Positions 1 to 8,278 of a DNA stretch of 64,000 nucleotides are shown here, in pieces (positions within the stretch are counted from its first letter, which is position 1; the number at the start of each line of letters is the position of its first letter). Both the position numbers and the translations under genes were made by a program. The notes under the pieces are model-generated. The model saw only the letters and a list, made by a program, of their open reading frames with translations, searched no databases and was not told the DNA's origin. Location: contig SUWN01000003.1 of NCBI GenBank assembly GCA_015061465.1, positions 1-64,000 of the forward strand, written 5' to 3'. This DNA comes from Treponema bryantii. Its GTDB lineage: Bacteria > Spirochaetota > Spirochaetia > Treponematales > Treponemataceae.

Positions 1-194
1 TGTTAGTTGATACTTCGTTCCAAGATTGTAATATCAAAAAAGTTTTATTTTATGATGCAAAAAGACAAAATGTATCTTTTAAATATGCAAACACAAGAGA
101 AGCCGTTTTCTCTCAAAAAGGAAGCGCATTGGCTTTGGGCGAAGACCCAGATCAAGATTTGAACAATTCTACTACTGACGGAGTTGTATTATGA
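1..194 (+). CDS. C-terminal part of an unidentified protein (starts before window)
   Basis: Open frame 3 from the window edge ending at TGA 192-194 (…NNSTTDGVVL*), overlapping the ATG of the next gene (ATGA). Confidence 0.6.
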   Translation, partial: LVDTSFQDCNIKKVLFYDAKRQNVSFKYANTREAVFSQKGSALALGEDPDQDLNNSTTDGVVL

Positions 195-751
195 AAGTAT
201 ATTTCCATTTGAACGTTGCAGGATTTTCAAACTGCTATTTAGTTGTAAACGAAGAAACAAAAGAAGCAATTGTTGTAGATCCGGGCGAAATCACAGAAGA
301 ATTGATTTCTCAAATAGAAGAAAATTTTTTGACACTAAGCGGAATTTTAGTTACTCACAACCACGGAAGTCACGTAGATGGAATTAAAACTTTAAGAAAA
401 ATCTACTCACCAGAAATTTTCGCAGCAGATTGGGAAGTTGCAAAAAATCAAACTACAGTTATCAATGGCGATGGAAAAATCAAAGTTGCACACTTAAATG
501 TTCATTACATGGCAATTCCAGGTCACACATCTGATTCTGTAGTTTATAAAATAGAAAATCTTTTATTCACAGGCGACGTTTTATTTGCAGGCTCCCTCGG
601 AAGCACAAACTCAAGTTATTCCAAATTCATCTTGCAATCAAACATAAACCAAAAGATTTATTCACAGCAAGATGGATTGGTTTTAATGCCGGGCCACGGA
701 CCTCCAATCACGCTAGAAGCCGCAAAAATGTATTGCTCGACGTTTAAGTAA
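191..751 (+). CDS. MBL-fold hydrolase-like protein
   Basis: Metallo-beta-lactamase motifs VTHNHGSHVDG, IPGHTSDS, FTGDVLF, MPGHGP; length typical of small glyoxalase II-like MBL proteins. Confidence 0.85.
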   Translation: MKVYFHLNVAGFSNCYLVVNEETKEAIVVDPGEITEELISQIEENFLTLSGILVTHNHGSHVDGIKTLRKIYSPEIFAADWEVAKNQTTVINGDGKIKVAHLNVHYMAIPGHTSDSVVYKIENLLFTGDVLFAGSLGSTNSSYSKFILQSNINQKIYSQQDGLVLMPGHGPPITLEAAKMYCSTFK

Positions 752-858
752 GAGAAGATGAAAGAGAAGAATGTAGAACACTTTATTAAAGCGTGAATTA
801 CAAAACTTCTCTTACATGCATCAACATCTATTAGACTAAGTTTAAACTTTATTTATCA

Positions 859-1623
859 TTATTTATCTAAACAAACAACACGAAATCCAATCTGATTTGA
901 GGTAAAATTAATAAGTGATTTTTTTACCTTTTTTGTCATACAAGCAGTTTCTTTAGATTTAAATGAACCACCCAAAGTGGGAACAAATTCTGACATATCT
1001 TCTGTAAAAACTTCCCTATTCATAGGCCAATCCCAACACCATTCACTTACATTTCCAGTCATATCATACAAACCATATTCATTTGGTTTTTTTAACGCAA
1101 CTTGGTGAACTTTACTTTCACTATTTTCTGAATACCAAGCTACATCGTCAATGTTATTACTACCTGAATATAAATTTGTCTCGCCACCATTAGCTGCATA
1201 TTGCCATTCTTCTACAGTTGGCAAACGATAGCCATTTGCGTTCTTTTTTACCATAATCATTCCTGTTAAATACTCAGCTTTATGTATAGAAAATTTCCAG
1301 GTTTCTACATTTGTAGAACCATTAAAACTGTAAACTGGTTTTAAGCCACTAAGCTCACTCAACTTATTACAAAAAACTATAGCTTCATAAAAGCCAACAG
1401 CACATACAGGACGACTATCTTTATCTTCACCAATCATTGTTGCTTCACTCATAAATGTAGGTAATTCCCCCATAACACGCCTATATAAATTTTCTGAAAC
1501 CTCTGTTTCAAGCATTTTTATGTTCTTCCCGGGAATAGATTTCATTTTTAAAGCATTTCCTTGTCCAAACACATTCATAACTAATGTAAAAAATCCTAAA
1601 ACAAAAATTAATTTTTTTTTCAT
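859..1623 (-). CDS. SUMF1/FGE-sulfatase-fold secreted protein
   Basis: Signal peptide; NGYRLPTVEEWQYAANGG, EYGLYDMTGNVSEWCWDW, GGSF, IGFRVV. Confidence 0.85.
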   Translation of the reverse strand: MKKKLIFVLGFFTLVMNVFGQGNALKMKSIPGKNIKMLETEVSENLYRRVMGELPTFMSEATMIGEDKDSRPVCAVGFYEAIVFCNKLSELSGLKPVYSFNGSTNVETWKFSIHKAEYLTGMIMVKKNANGYRLPTVEEWQYAANGGETNLYSGSNNIDDVAWYSENSESKVHQVALKKPNEYGLYDMTGNVSEWCWDWPMNREVFTEDMSEFVPTLGGSFKSKETACMTKKVKKSLINFTSNQIGFRVVCLDK

Positions 1624-1647
1624 ATAAACATCCTCAAAAACTTATTA

Positions 1648-2457
1648 TTAATATCCAAAAACAAATCCTATAGAAGGACATATCTTCCAACTATCAACTA
1701 AAAAATCTAAGGCGCTAATTTCTTCAGGTTTTGATCTTCTGTACAACGCATCGACATTTAAATACAATCTAGAATTACCAATGAATTTAAATGCCATAGT
1801 TCCACTTGCGCCAATATTATATATTGAACTTTCATTTGCACATTCAAAACCTATTGTAAAATAATATCCAATCAAAAAATAATAATTGTGAACTGGAGTT
1901 CGTCCAAGCGAGCATGATAAAGAAATAATATCTAAATCTTCATTAACTAAGTCCCAATTCAAATTAGCTTTAAAAGACCATTTTTCTATTGATGATAGAG
2001 TTCCTATTGAAAATCCAAAAGGAATTGATGAGTTCTCTAAATATTCAGAATTAGGAAAATAAGTAAATGGAAGATTAAATCCTAATGTATAACATGAGAC
2101 TGAATCATTTTGTTTTTTATTGTCTGCAATTTTTCGTTTTACTTCATCAATTTCTTCATTTTTTTGAACTACATTATCTGTTCCTTCCTGTATAATATCT
2201 AAACTATCCAAACTACCATCATCATCATTTAAAATCTCTAAAAGTTGATTTTGAGCATCTTCCATAGAATTTTCTATATCATTAGAACCAGTTTCTACTT
2301 CTTCAGAGCCAATTTCTTCTTCTGAAATCTGTAAAAGTTGTTTCTGTGTATCTTCCATTGCTTGTTCTATACTAAAAATATCAAAAGCATCTTCGGCAGT
2401 CACAAGACAAATTGAAGACATTATAAATAAGATTAAAATAAATAAGATTTTCTTCAT
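1648..2457 (-). CDS. hypothetical secreted protein, possibly small outer-membrane beta-barrel
   Basis: Signal peptide; duplicated 'MEDxQxQLLxI' segment; C-terminal alternating strands ending GFVFGY*. Confidence 0.6.
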   Translation of the reverse strand: MKKILFILILFIMSSICLVTAEDAFDIFSIEQAMEDTQKQLLQISEEEIGSEEVETGSNDIENSMEDAQNQLLEILNDDDGSLDSLDIIQEGTDNVVQKNEEIDEVKRKIADNKKQNDSVSCYTLGFNLPFTYFPNSEYLENSSIPFGFSIGTLSSIEKWSFKANLNWDLVNEDLDIISLSCSLGRTPVHNYYFLIGYYFTIGFECANESSIYNIGASGTMAFKFIGNSRLYLNVDALYRRSKPEEISALDFLVDSWKICPSIGFVFGY

Positions 2458-2500
2458 TGGTTATAATCCTCATTAATTTATTTATTGAAAGTATATCTAT

Positions 2501-2542
2501 AAACAAAATATGGTACCAAAATTTTGGTACCATATTTTGTTT
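2501..2542. repeat. 42-bp perfect palindrome without spacer (possible bidirectional terminator)
   Basis: AAACAAAATATGGTACCAAAATTTTGGTACCATATTTTGTTT equals its reverse complement; abuts the stop codon of the 2542..3480 gene. Confidence 0.9.
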
Positions 2543-3480
2543 TATTCAATTATTGATCTAACGATTCGAAACCCTCTATCAATATCTTGACTATTACAAT
2601 CTACTAGCTTTTTACTATATAATATATTTTTGTATTTAGATGCTGAACTTCTAAAACTCTCCCCATCAACAGTTGTTCTTAATGGATCCTTTTCAATAAA
2701 CATATAACTAGCAATAAGTCCATCTTCAACTTGTTTATCTAGTTCCTTTTTTTTCTCTTTATTTTCCAAAACAATAGACTTATCAAAATTTGTTCTGAAA
2801 GTCCATTCTTCAACATTTCCTAACATATCATATAATCCAAAATCATTTGGTTTCTTTTGAGCAATTTCATGTGTACTCTTTTCACTATTATCTTTATACC
2901 AAGCGATATCTTCTATGCTGTCACTTTCTGGATATAAATTTTTTTTACCCTTTGCAGCATATAACCATTCAATTTGCATAGGTAATCTATATCCGTTTGA
3001 GTATTTATTTTGACTTATTTTTCCACTTATTATTTTTCCAGTATGAGGTATATAATCCCATTCTTCTACATCGAGTTTTCCATCCACAGAATATACAGGA
3101 ACCAAACCTTTTATTACACTAAGCTTATTGCAAAAATAAATGGCATCATAAAAAGAAACTCCAACTACAGGATGATTATCATGTATTCCAGATTCTTGAT
3201 AATAATATTTTTTCTCATTTTTCGTTTTTATACCAAAACTACCAAGCATGTTTTTAGCCAAATTCTTATTAGCCTTTTCAAAATTCTCAGGTTTTTCTTC
3301 CATTACAGCTTCATACAAACTTAATGTTACTTCATGCTCAAGCATTTCAATCTTATTAACCTTTGTTACATCAGCAATTGGTGTTGTTTCTATTTGAACC
3401 ATTCTTAACACAAATTCTTCTGCAAACAGATTCATTACTAAAATCGAAGTATAAAAAAACAATACAAATTTTTTTTTCAT
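2542..3480 (-). CDS. SUMF1/FGE-sulfatase-fold secreted protein
   Basis: Signal peptide; NGYRLPMQIEWLYAAKG, DFGLYDMLGNVEEW, RGFRIVR. Confidence 0.85.
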   Translation of the reverse strand: MKKKFVLFFYTSILVMNLFAEEFVLRMVQIETTPIADVTKVNKIEMLEHEVTLSLYEAVMEEKPENFEKANKNLAKNMLGSFGIKTKNEKKYYYQESGIHDNHPVVGVSFYDAIYFCNKLSVIKGLVPVYSVDGKLDVEEWDYIPHTGKIISGKISQNKYSNGYRLPMQIEWLYAAKGKKNLYPESDSIEDIAWYKDNSEKSTHEIAQKKPNDFGLYDMLGNVEEWTFRTNFDKSIVLENKEKKKELDKQVEDGLIASYMFIEKDPLRTTVDGESFRSSASKYKNILYSKKLVDCNSQDIDRGFRIVRSIIE

Positions 3481-3504
3481 TTTTATCTCCTAATTTTTAT
3501 TTCT

Positions 3505-4389
3505 TTATTTTATTGTTCGAACAAATCTAAACCCAATCACTTCAGATTGCATACTACAATTCCACATAGATTTTGTTTCTAAATTACAATATTCCAATTT
3601 AGTTGTGTAAGCCCCTCCCATAGGACGCCCAATATCCACACCTTCTGAGGCTGTTCCTACAGAATTTCCTCCAAGTGCTGTAGTTAACAATTTTAATGCA
3701 GCTTTTCCTGCAACTTTTCCTGCTGCTTTTTTTAAAGTTGTAGATTCAAAGCACCATTCTTCAACATTCCCAAACATATCATATAATCCATAAGCATTTG
3801 CTTTTTTTCCGCCTACAGGATGATGTGTATTGAAACTATTTTCTTTACACCAAATAAAATCACACAAATCTTCACTATTTAGGTTCATTTGATTTTCTCC
3901 ACCTTTAGCTGCATACGACCACTCTTCAATATTTGGTAAACGATATCCATTCTTAGTTGAATCTTGTTTTATTGATCCTTTTATTCCAAAAGATTCATGT
4001 GGAGTGTAATCCCATTTTCTAAAATCAGATTCACCATTTACAGAATATACGGGTTCTAATCCATTTAATATGCTCAATTTATTGCAAAAGTATATTGCAT
4101 CATAAGCACTTACAGCTATTACGGGATATTCGTAAAATTCATCTTCATCTTGAACATATTCTTTTTTGACAGTTTCTTCTTTTTCACCATTTTCATTAGT
4201 ATAAACAGTTCTTTCTGTTAAAACAGGTCTTTCTCCCATAACTTGTTCATACATTGATAACGTTACTTCATGTTCAAGCATTTCAAAATTTGCATTTGGA
4301 ATTTTTACCATTTTAAAAGTGACATTTTGTGCAAACAAATTTAATGAAAAACACATCATACACACAAAGCAAATAAATAATTTCTTCAT
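3505..4389 (-). CDS. SUMF1/FGE-sulfatase-fold secreted protein
   Basis: Signal peptide; NGYRLPNIEEWSYAAKGG, AYGLYDMFGNVEEWCFE, GGAY, IGFRFVR. Confidence 0.85.
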   Translation of the reverse strand: MKKLFICFVCMMCFSLNLFAQNVTFKMVKIPNANFEMLEHEVTLSMYEQVMGERPVLTERTVYTNENGEKEETVKKEYVQDEDEFYEYPVIAVSAYDAIYFCNKLSILNGLEPVYSVNGESDFRKWDYTPHESFGIKGSIKQDSTKNGYRLPNIEEWSYAAKGGENQMNLNSEDLCDFIWCKENSFNTHHPVGGKKANAYGLYDMFGNVEEWCFESTTLKKAAGKVAGKAALKLLTTALGGNSVGTASEGVDIGRPMGGAYTTKLEYCNLETKSMWNCSMQSEVIGFRFVRTIK

Positions 4390-4468
4390 AATAATACTCC
4401 TTAAAAAATCAAAAATAAATTTTTAATAAAAAAAGTTTTATATTTTTCTTATTTTTCCCCCAAATCAA

Positions 4469-6001
4469 TTAAAATTCTTCGCTTGCAATAGCAGCGTCAA
4501 TTTCTTCCCACGTAACTCCATATTCCGCCATCTTATCTAATAAGCCAGCAGTTTGAAATTTACGAACTAAGTTATCACGTCGGAAAGAAACAGTTTCGTT
4601 TTTTATAAATCTTTCTGTAAGAAGTCTTGAACCATCCTTTTGATTCCAAACAAACTTAAATTTTTCTTTTCCTGCTGAATCTAAATTATGCATCCATGCA
4701 TCTCTATAATTTATAGAGATGGTTCCTTCATCAGATTTAATATCGTATGTACCTGTAACATAAGAACTATTCTGATAGTCATAGCACTCACCCCAATGAA
4801 TTCCAGCAATTACTCTTGAATTTGCAGCAACATCACATTTTTTATAACTAACAAATACAAATCTATGATCTGTTGAAAATACTCTAAAAATATATTGTGT
4901 ATATCCATCAAAATCATCTCTGTATTTCACAACTTTCCATGCGTTATTTATTGATGGTGTAGTAATTGGCTTTTGTTGTGTATAATTTGCTTTATTAGTT
5001 GTTGTTTTTACAGAACTACTTACTGCTCCCACAGGACCTTGTGGCTGATCTGTCAAATAATCATCTTTTTTAATCGTAGCACGAGAGATCGCACACACTT
5101 CACCTGTTTCTACATCAACAACACGTGCATTAACAGTAATCTCTTCTCCTAAATCTTTTAAAGTACCGTAACAAACAAAATCAACACCTGCTATCATACC
5201 AATTGATTTTGCAGTTGCTTCATTTACAAGTCCACTTGCTTGAAATTTTTGTTCTTTCAAAATTGTTTCAAGATTTGCTCGTTCAATAATTTTAATTTTA
5301 CCTGTATTAAATAAAGCTTCGGTCAATGCATCTGTGACGTAATTGTCAACCAATGTATTTTTATAATCTGTTGTAAAAGCTGTAATTGCAAAACTTGGTT
5401 TTACTTTATAATAATTTTCTGGAATCAAATTATTTGCTAAAGGCACTAGTGATTCTGCTATTGTTTTCTGTTGTTTTTTTGCTAATTTTTGTCCAACATA
5501 GGAAATCTTTTTATATACATCCCAATCGTACATTATGGTAGAAATATTTCCTGCAGAATTAGATATCATAATGGATAAATAAGAAACTGTACCACCATCT
5601 TCTATTTTTGCATCCATGTATTGTTTACCAACCAAAAAGATTCCTTGTTGAGAAAAACTACCGTATCTACTCTCAAGTTTCTGAGGCGTAAAATCAGTTG
5701 AATTTAACATTTCTGTCACTGCAAACAATTTATTTTGAAAAAAATGAAATTGTAAAGCTTTAACATTTTTATCCTTAGAATCAACTTTATATCCATCTAC
5801 AGTTACATTATATAATTTTGACAAATATTCTTTATCAGAATTTGCTGTTAATTTAGTTAGACCATATCCAGCCTTTTTTGCATCTTCTACAGATGAGCCC
5901 CAAGATAATTCTTTATATCCATTATTTGAATTAATTGGAGCTGCAAAAAATAAATTAACAAAGCAAAACTGCACCAATAAAATACTAATAATTTTTTTCA
6001 T
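4469..6001 (-). CDS. CsgG/curli-assembly-like domain protein, secreted
   Basis: Signal peptide; FAITAFTTDYKNTLVDNYVTDALTEALFNTGKIKIIERANLETILKEQKFQ…AGVDFVCYGTLKDLGEEITVNARVVDVETGEV resembles CsgG/LpoB-type domains. Confidence 0.75.
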   Translation of the reverse strand: MKKIISILLVQFCFVNLFFAAPINSNNGYKELSWGSSVEDAKKAGYGLTKLTANSDKEYLSKLYNVTVDGYKVDSKDKNVKALQFHFFQNKLFAVTEMLNSTDFTPQKLESRYGSFSQQGIFLVGKQYMDAKIEDGGTVSYLSIMISNSAGNISTIMYDWDVYKKISYVGQKLAKKQQKTIAESLVPLANNLIPENYYKVKPSFAITAFTTDYKNTLVDNYVTDALTEALFNTGKIKIIERANLETILKEQKFQASGLVNEATAKSIGMIAGVDFVCYGTLKDLGEEITVNARVVDVETGEVCAISRATIKKDDYLTDQPQGPVGAVSSSVKTTTNKANYTQQKPITTPSINNAWKVVKYRDDFDGYTQYIFRVFSTDHRFVFVSYKKCDVAANSRVIAGIHWGECYDYQNSSYVTGTYDIKSDEGTISINYRDAWMHNLDSAGKEKFKFVWNQKDGSRLLTERFIKNETVSFRRDNLVRKFQTAGLLDKMAEYGVTWEEIDAAIASEEF

Positions 6002-6018
6002 AGTACCCTCTTAAATTT

Positions 6019-7053
6019 TTAAAAACACTCATCTAAAAAAGATGCTTTTATTTCATTTACTAATGCTAAATTAGTTCGCCTAACAACAGTTTCTTTATCG
6101 AATCCTGCAACTTTAGGCAATTTTTTTGAATAAGAAAGTTTCTCTTCACCTTTTTCTATTATCCTTATAGAAATTTCAGGATATGTTTCAAAAGTAGTTG
6201 GAGTTTCTGTTATTAATGATTTTACATCCACCAAAGTAATACAATTACTTTTTAAAGATTTTCCAATAACAAAACCTATTTTTTCAAACTGATTAGAAAG
6301 TTCTGCAATTATTCCAGCTTTTTCTAATAATTCTATATCTCCTGCACCTTCTATTTTCATTAAAACTGACGAGCAAATTTCTCTGAGTTTTACAAAAGAT
6401 TCATTTGCTAAGAAATCAACATCTTCGTAAATCTTGGCAGAATCACTCTTCATAGACCTTGCAAAATCATATACTTCATAGAATTCTACAAGTATATTCT
6501 GAGCATTTTTTATTCCAATAATTTTATCTATTAAGGATTCCTTATTTAAGGCTGCAGAATACGCTGAAGAAAAATTATTTTTTGCATTATCCAATTTTGG
6601 TTTTACAAAATTAAATGCTTGATTTCTGTTTATAAATGCTACACAAACAAACTGTCCTAAATCAGAATAAAAATATGGATTTGTATATTCTATTTTGAAC
6701 AAATCGTTTTCTGTAAATACAGAAACATCCTTCTGTAATTCTCTTGTTTCAGAAAATGAATTATTATTTTCTTGATATAAATAATGAGAAGATGTAGAAG
6801 ATACCACTGTTGCTTTTATATATTCAGAAATATTCGCACTTGCATTTTCTTTACTTTCTTGGGCAGAATTTCCATATGCAAGTTGAGACACAAATTGATT
6901 TTCTGGAAAAAGTTCTAATCTTCCTTGATCTGAAATCCATTTTGGCGCTTTTTCAACAACACTTTTCTCCGCGTCTTGGTCTACCTTGTTAGAAGCACAA
7001 GAAAGACCAAGCAAACATGACACCAAAATGAATAGAAGTTTTAATCTTTTCAT
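6019..7053 (-). CDS. LPP20-family-like lipoprotein
   Basis: Lipobox LSCAS; APKWISDQG…FVSQLAYGNSAQESKENASANISEYIKATVVSS, typical of the LPP20 arrangement. Confidence 0.7.
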   Translation of the reverse strand: MKRLKLLFILVSCLLGLSCASNKVDQDAEKSVVEKAPKWISDQGRLELFPENQFVSQLAYGNSAQESKENASANISEYIKATVVSSTSSHYLYQENNNSFSETRELQKDVSVFTENDLFKIEYTNPYFYSDLGQFVCVAFINRNQAFNFVKPKLDNAKNNFSSAYSAALNKESLIDKIIGIKNAQNILVEFYEVYDFARSMKSDSAKIYEDVDFLANESFVKLREICSSVLMKIEGAGDIELLEKAGIIAELSNQFEKIGFVIGKSLKSNCITLVDVKSLITETPTTFETYPEISIRIIEKGEEKLSYSKKLPKVAGFDKETVVRRTNLALVNEIKASFLDECF

Positions 7054-7072
7054 TTTGAAATCTCTCTTTATG

Positions 7073-7876
7073 TTAGAAAATAATATTACAAGCTGTTTCT
7101 AATACATCAAGCCATTCAATATCACTTGACTGTGGAGCGGGAGCCGCAGCCGTCTTTGAAGAAGTTTCTATTGCATCCAATTTTGCATTAATTTCATTCA
7201 AAGTATCAGATTCTGTTCTTTCAACTTCTGTAGTTGTATCTTCATACAAGCTTGTAATTGTAGCAGCCATTTTCTTTTGAGCATCTGAATCTGGAATACT
7301 AGGCAAAACTGATTTCATAAAACTTTTTAATGTTTCAAGCCAATTTTCTTTTGTAATTTTATATACAGAATAACAAATAAACTCTCTTGATTTTAATTCA
7401 GTTTCTGGGTCAAAAGTTTCAATTTCTTGCCAGAATTGAGTCACAAGTTCATGTCCACTTAAATCAACTTTAGCAAGAGTTGCAGCATTTGCAGTTGATT
7501 CAGTTAAACCTTCATCATTTAAAGTTGAAGCAGCTTCAGATACAACCTTTGTTCTAAGTTCTTCTGCACGCATTGCATTATAATTAACTCTAGAAGCAGC
7601 TTTTGCTAAATCACGTGTTTTTCCAGAAGCAATACTATATTTTATTACATACGATTTATCAATTCCAAAATCTGTTTTAAAAACTTCAGAATTACCTAAA
7701 ACTAATTTTTTTAACCACTCAGGTTTTGCAGGACCATCCAAACTTCTGTCTGCCCAATCTACAACTTCAGATGCCTTTCCATTTGTTTTCATTCCCTCTA
7801 TTTTTGTAGAAGCACAACCAACAAAGGATAATATTACACATACCAATAAAATTGTAAAAAAAGTGTTTTTTTTCAT
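7073..7876 (-). CDS. lipoprotein, LPP20-like
   Basis: Lipobox VGCAS; PEWLKK…GKTRDLAKAASRVNYNAMRAEELRTKV resembles its neighbour's LPP20-type segment. Confidence 0.6.
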   Translation of the reverse strand: MKKNTFFTILLVCVILSFVGCASTKIEGMKTNGKASEVVDWADRSLDGPAKPEWLKKLVLGNSEVFKTDFGIDKSYVIKYSIASGKTRDLAKAASRVNYNAMRAEELRTKVVSEAASTLNDEGLTESTANAATLAKVDLSGHELVTQFWQEIETFDPETELKSREFICYSVYKITKENWLETLKSFMKSVLPSIPDSDAQKKMAATITSLYEDTTTEVERTESDTLNEINAKLDAIETSSKTAAAPAPQSSDIEWLDVLETACNIIF

Positions 7877-7914
7877 TAAAAACCTCCAATTGCAGAATCA
7901 ATCTGCTTAAATAA

Positions 7915-7932
7915 ATATAGTATATACTATAT
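7915..7932. promoter_or_regulatory. 18-bp palindrome in divergent promoter region, candidate XRE operator
   Basis: ATATAGTATATACTATAT is self-complementary; lies between the lipoprotein start (7876, -) and XRE start (7982, +). Confidence 0.5.
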
Positions 7933-7981
7933 CACACTATTTTTATTTGCGCTAGAAAAATTTTTAATCAAAACTATTGTT

Positions 7982-8266
7982 ATGAATGAAGAAGATATCA
8001 CTTCTATTGAGAACGAAGTCTTAAAGCGTCTCAAAACTTTTAGAGAAGAACGAAATATTTCACAATTAGAATTATCCTTACAATCTGGAGTTTCCCAAAA
8101 TATGATTACCTACATTGAAACAGGAAAACGAACTCCGACTTTACGAACATTGATTAAATTATGTGAAGCACTTAAAATATCACCTGCAAAACTTTTTGAA
8201 GAAGATAATAAAGAAAAAGAGAAAGCAAAAGAATCAATTATTGAATTAGTAAAAAAATATATGTAA
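7982..8266 (+). CDS. XRE-family HTH transcriptional regulator
   Basis: RLKTFREERNISQLELSLQSGVSQNMITYIETGKRTPTLRTLIKLCEALKISPAKLFE. Confidence 0.9.
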   Translation: MNEEDITSIENEVLKRLKTFREERNISQLELSLQSGVSQNMITYIETGKRTPTLRTLIKLCEALKISPAKLFEEDNKEKEKAKESIIELVKKYM

Positions 8267-8278
8267 TCTCTAAAATAA

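Noticed and set aside
184-387. 67-aa ORF overlapping MBL gene
   Set aside because: Out-of-frame with a strongly supported MBL CDS; composition non-protein-like.
3010-3324. 104-aa plus-strand ORF
   Set aside because: Antisense to a SUMF1 gene, low-complexity Phe/Ile/Tyr composition.
859-4389. Diversity-generating retroelement (SUMF1-fold TvpA-like targets)
   Set aside because: No reverse transcriptase ORF, no template/variable repeat pair, and no AAY-biased variation seen in this window.
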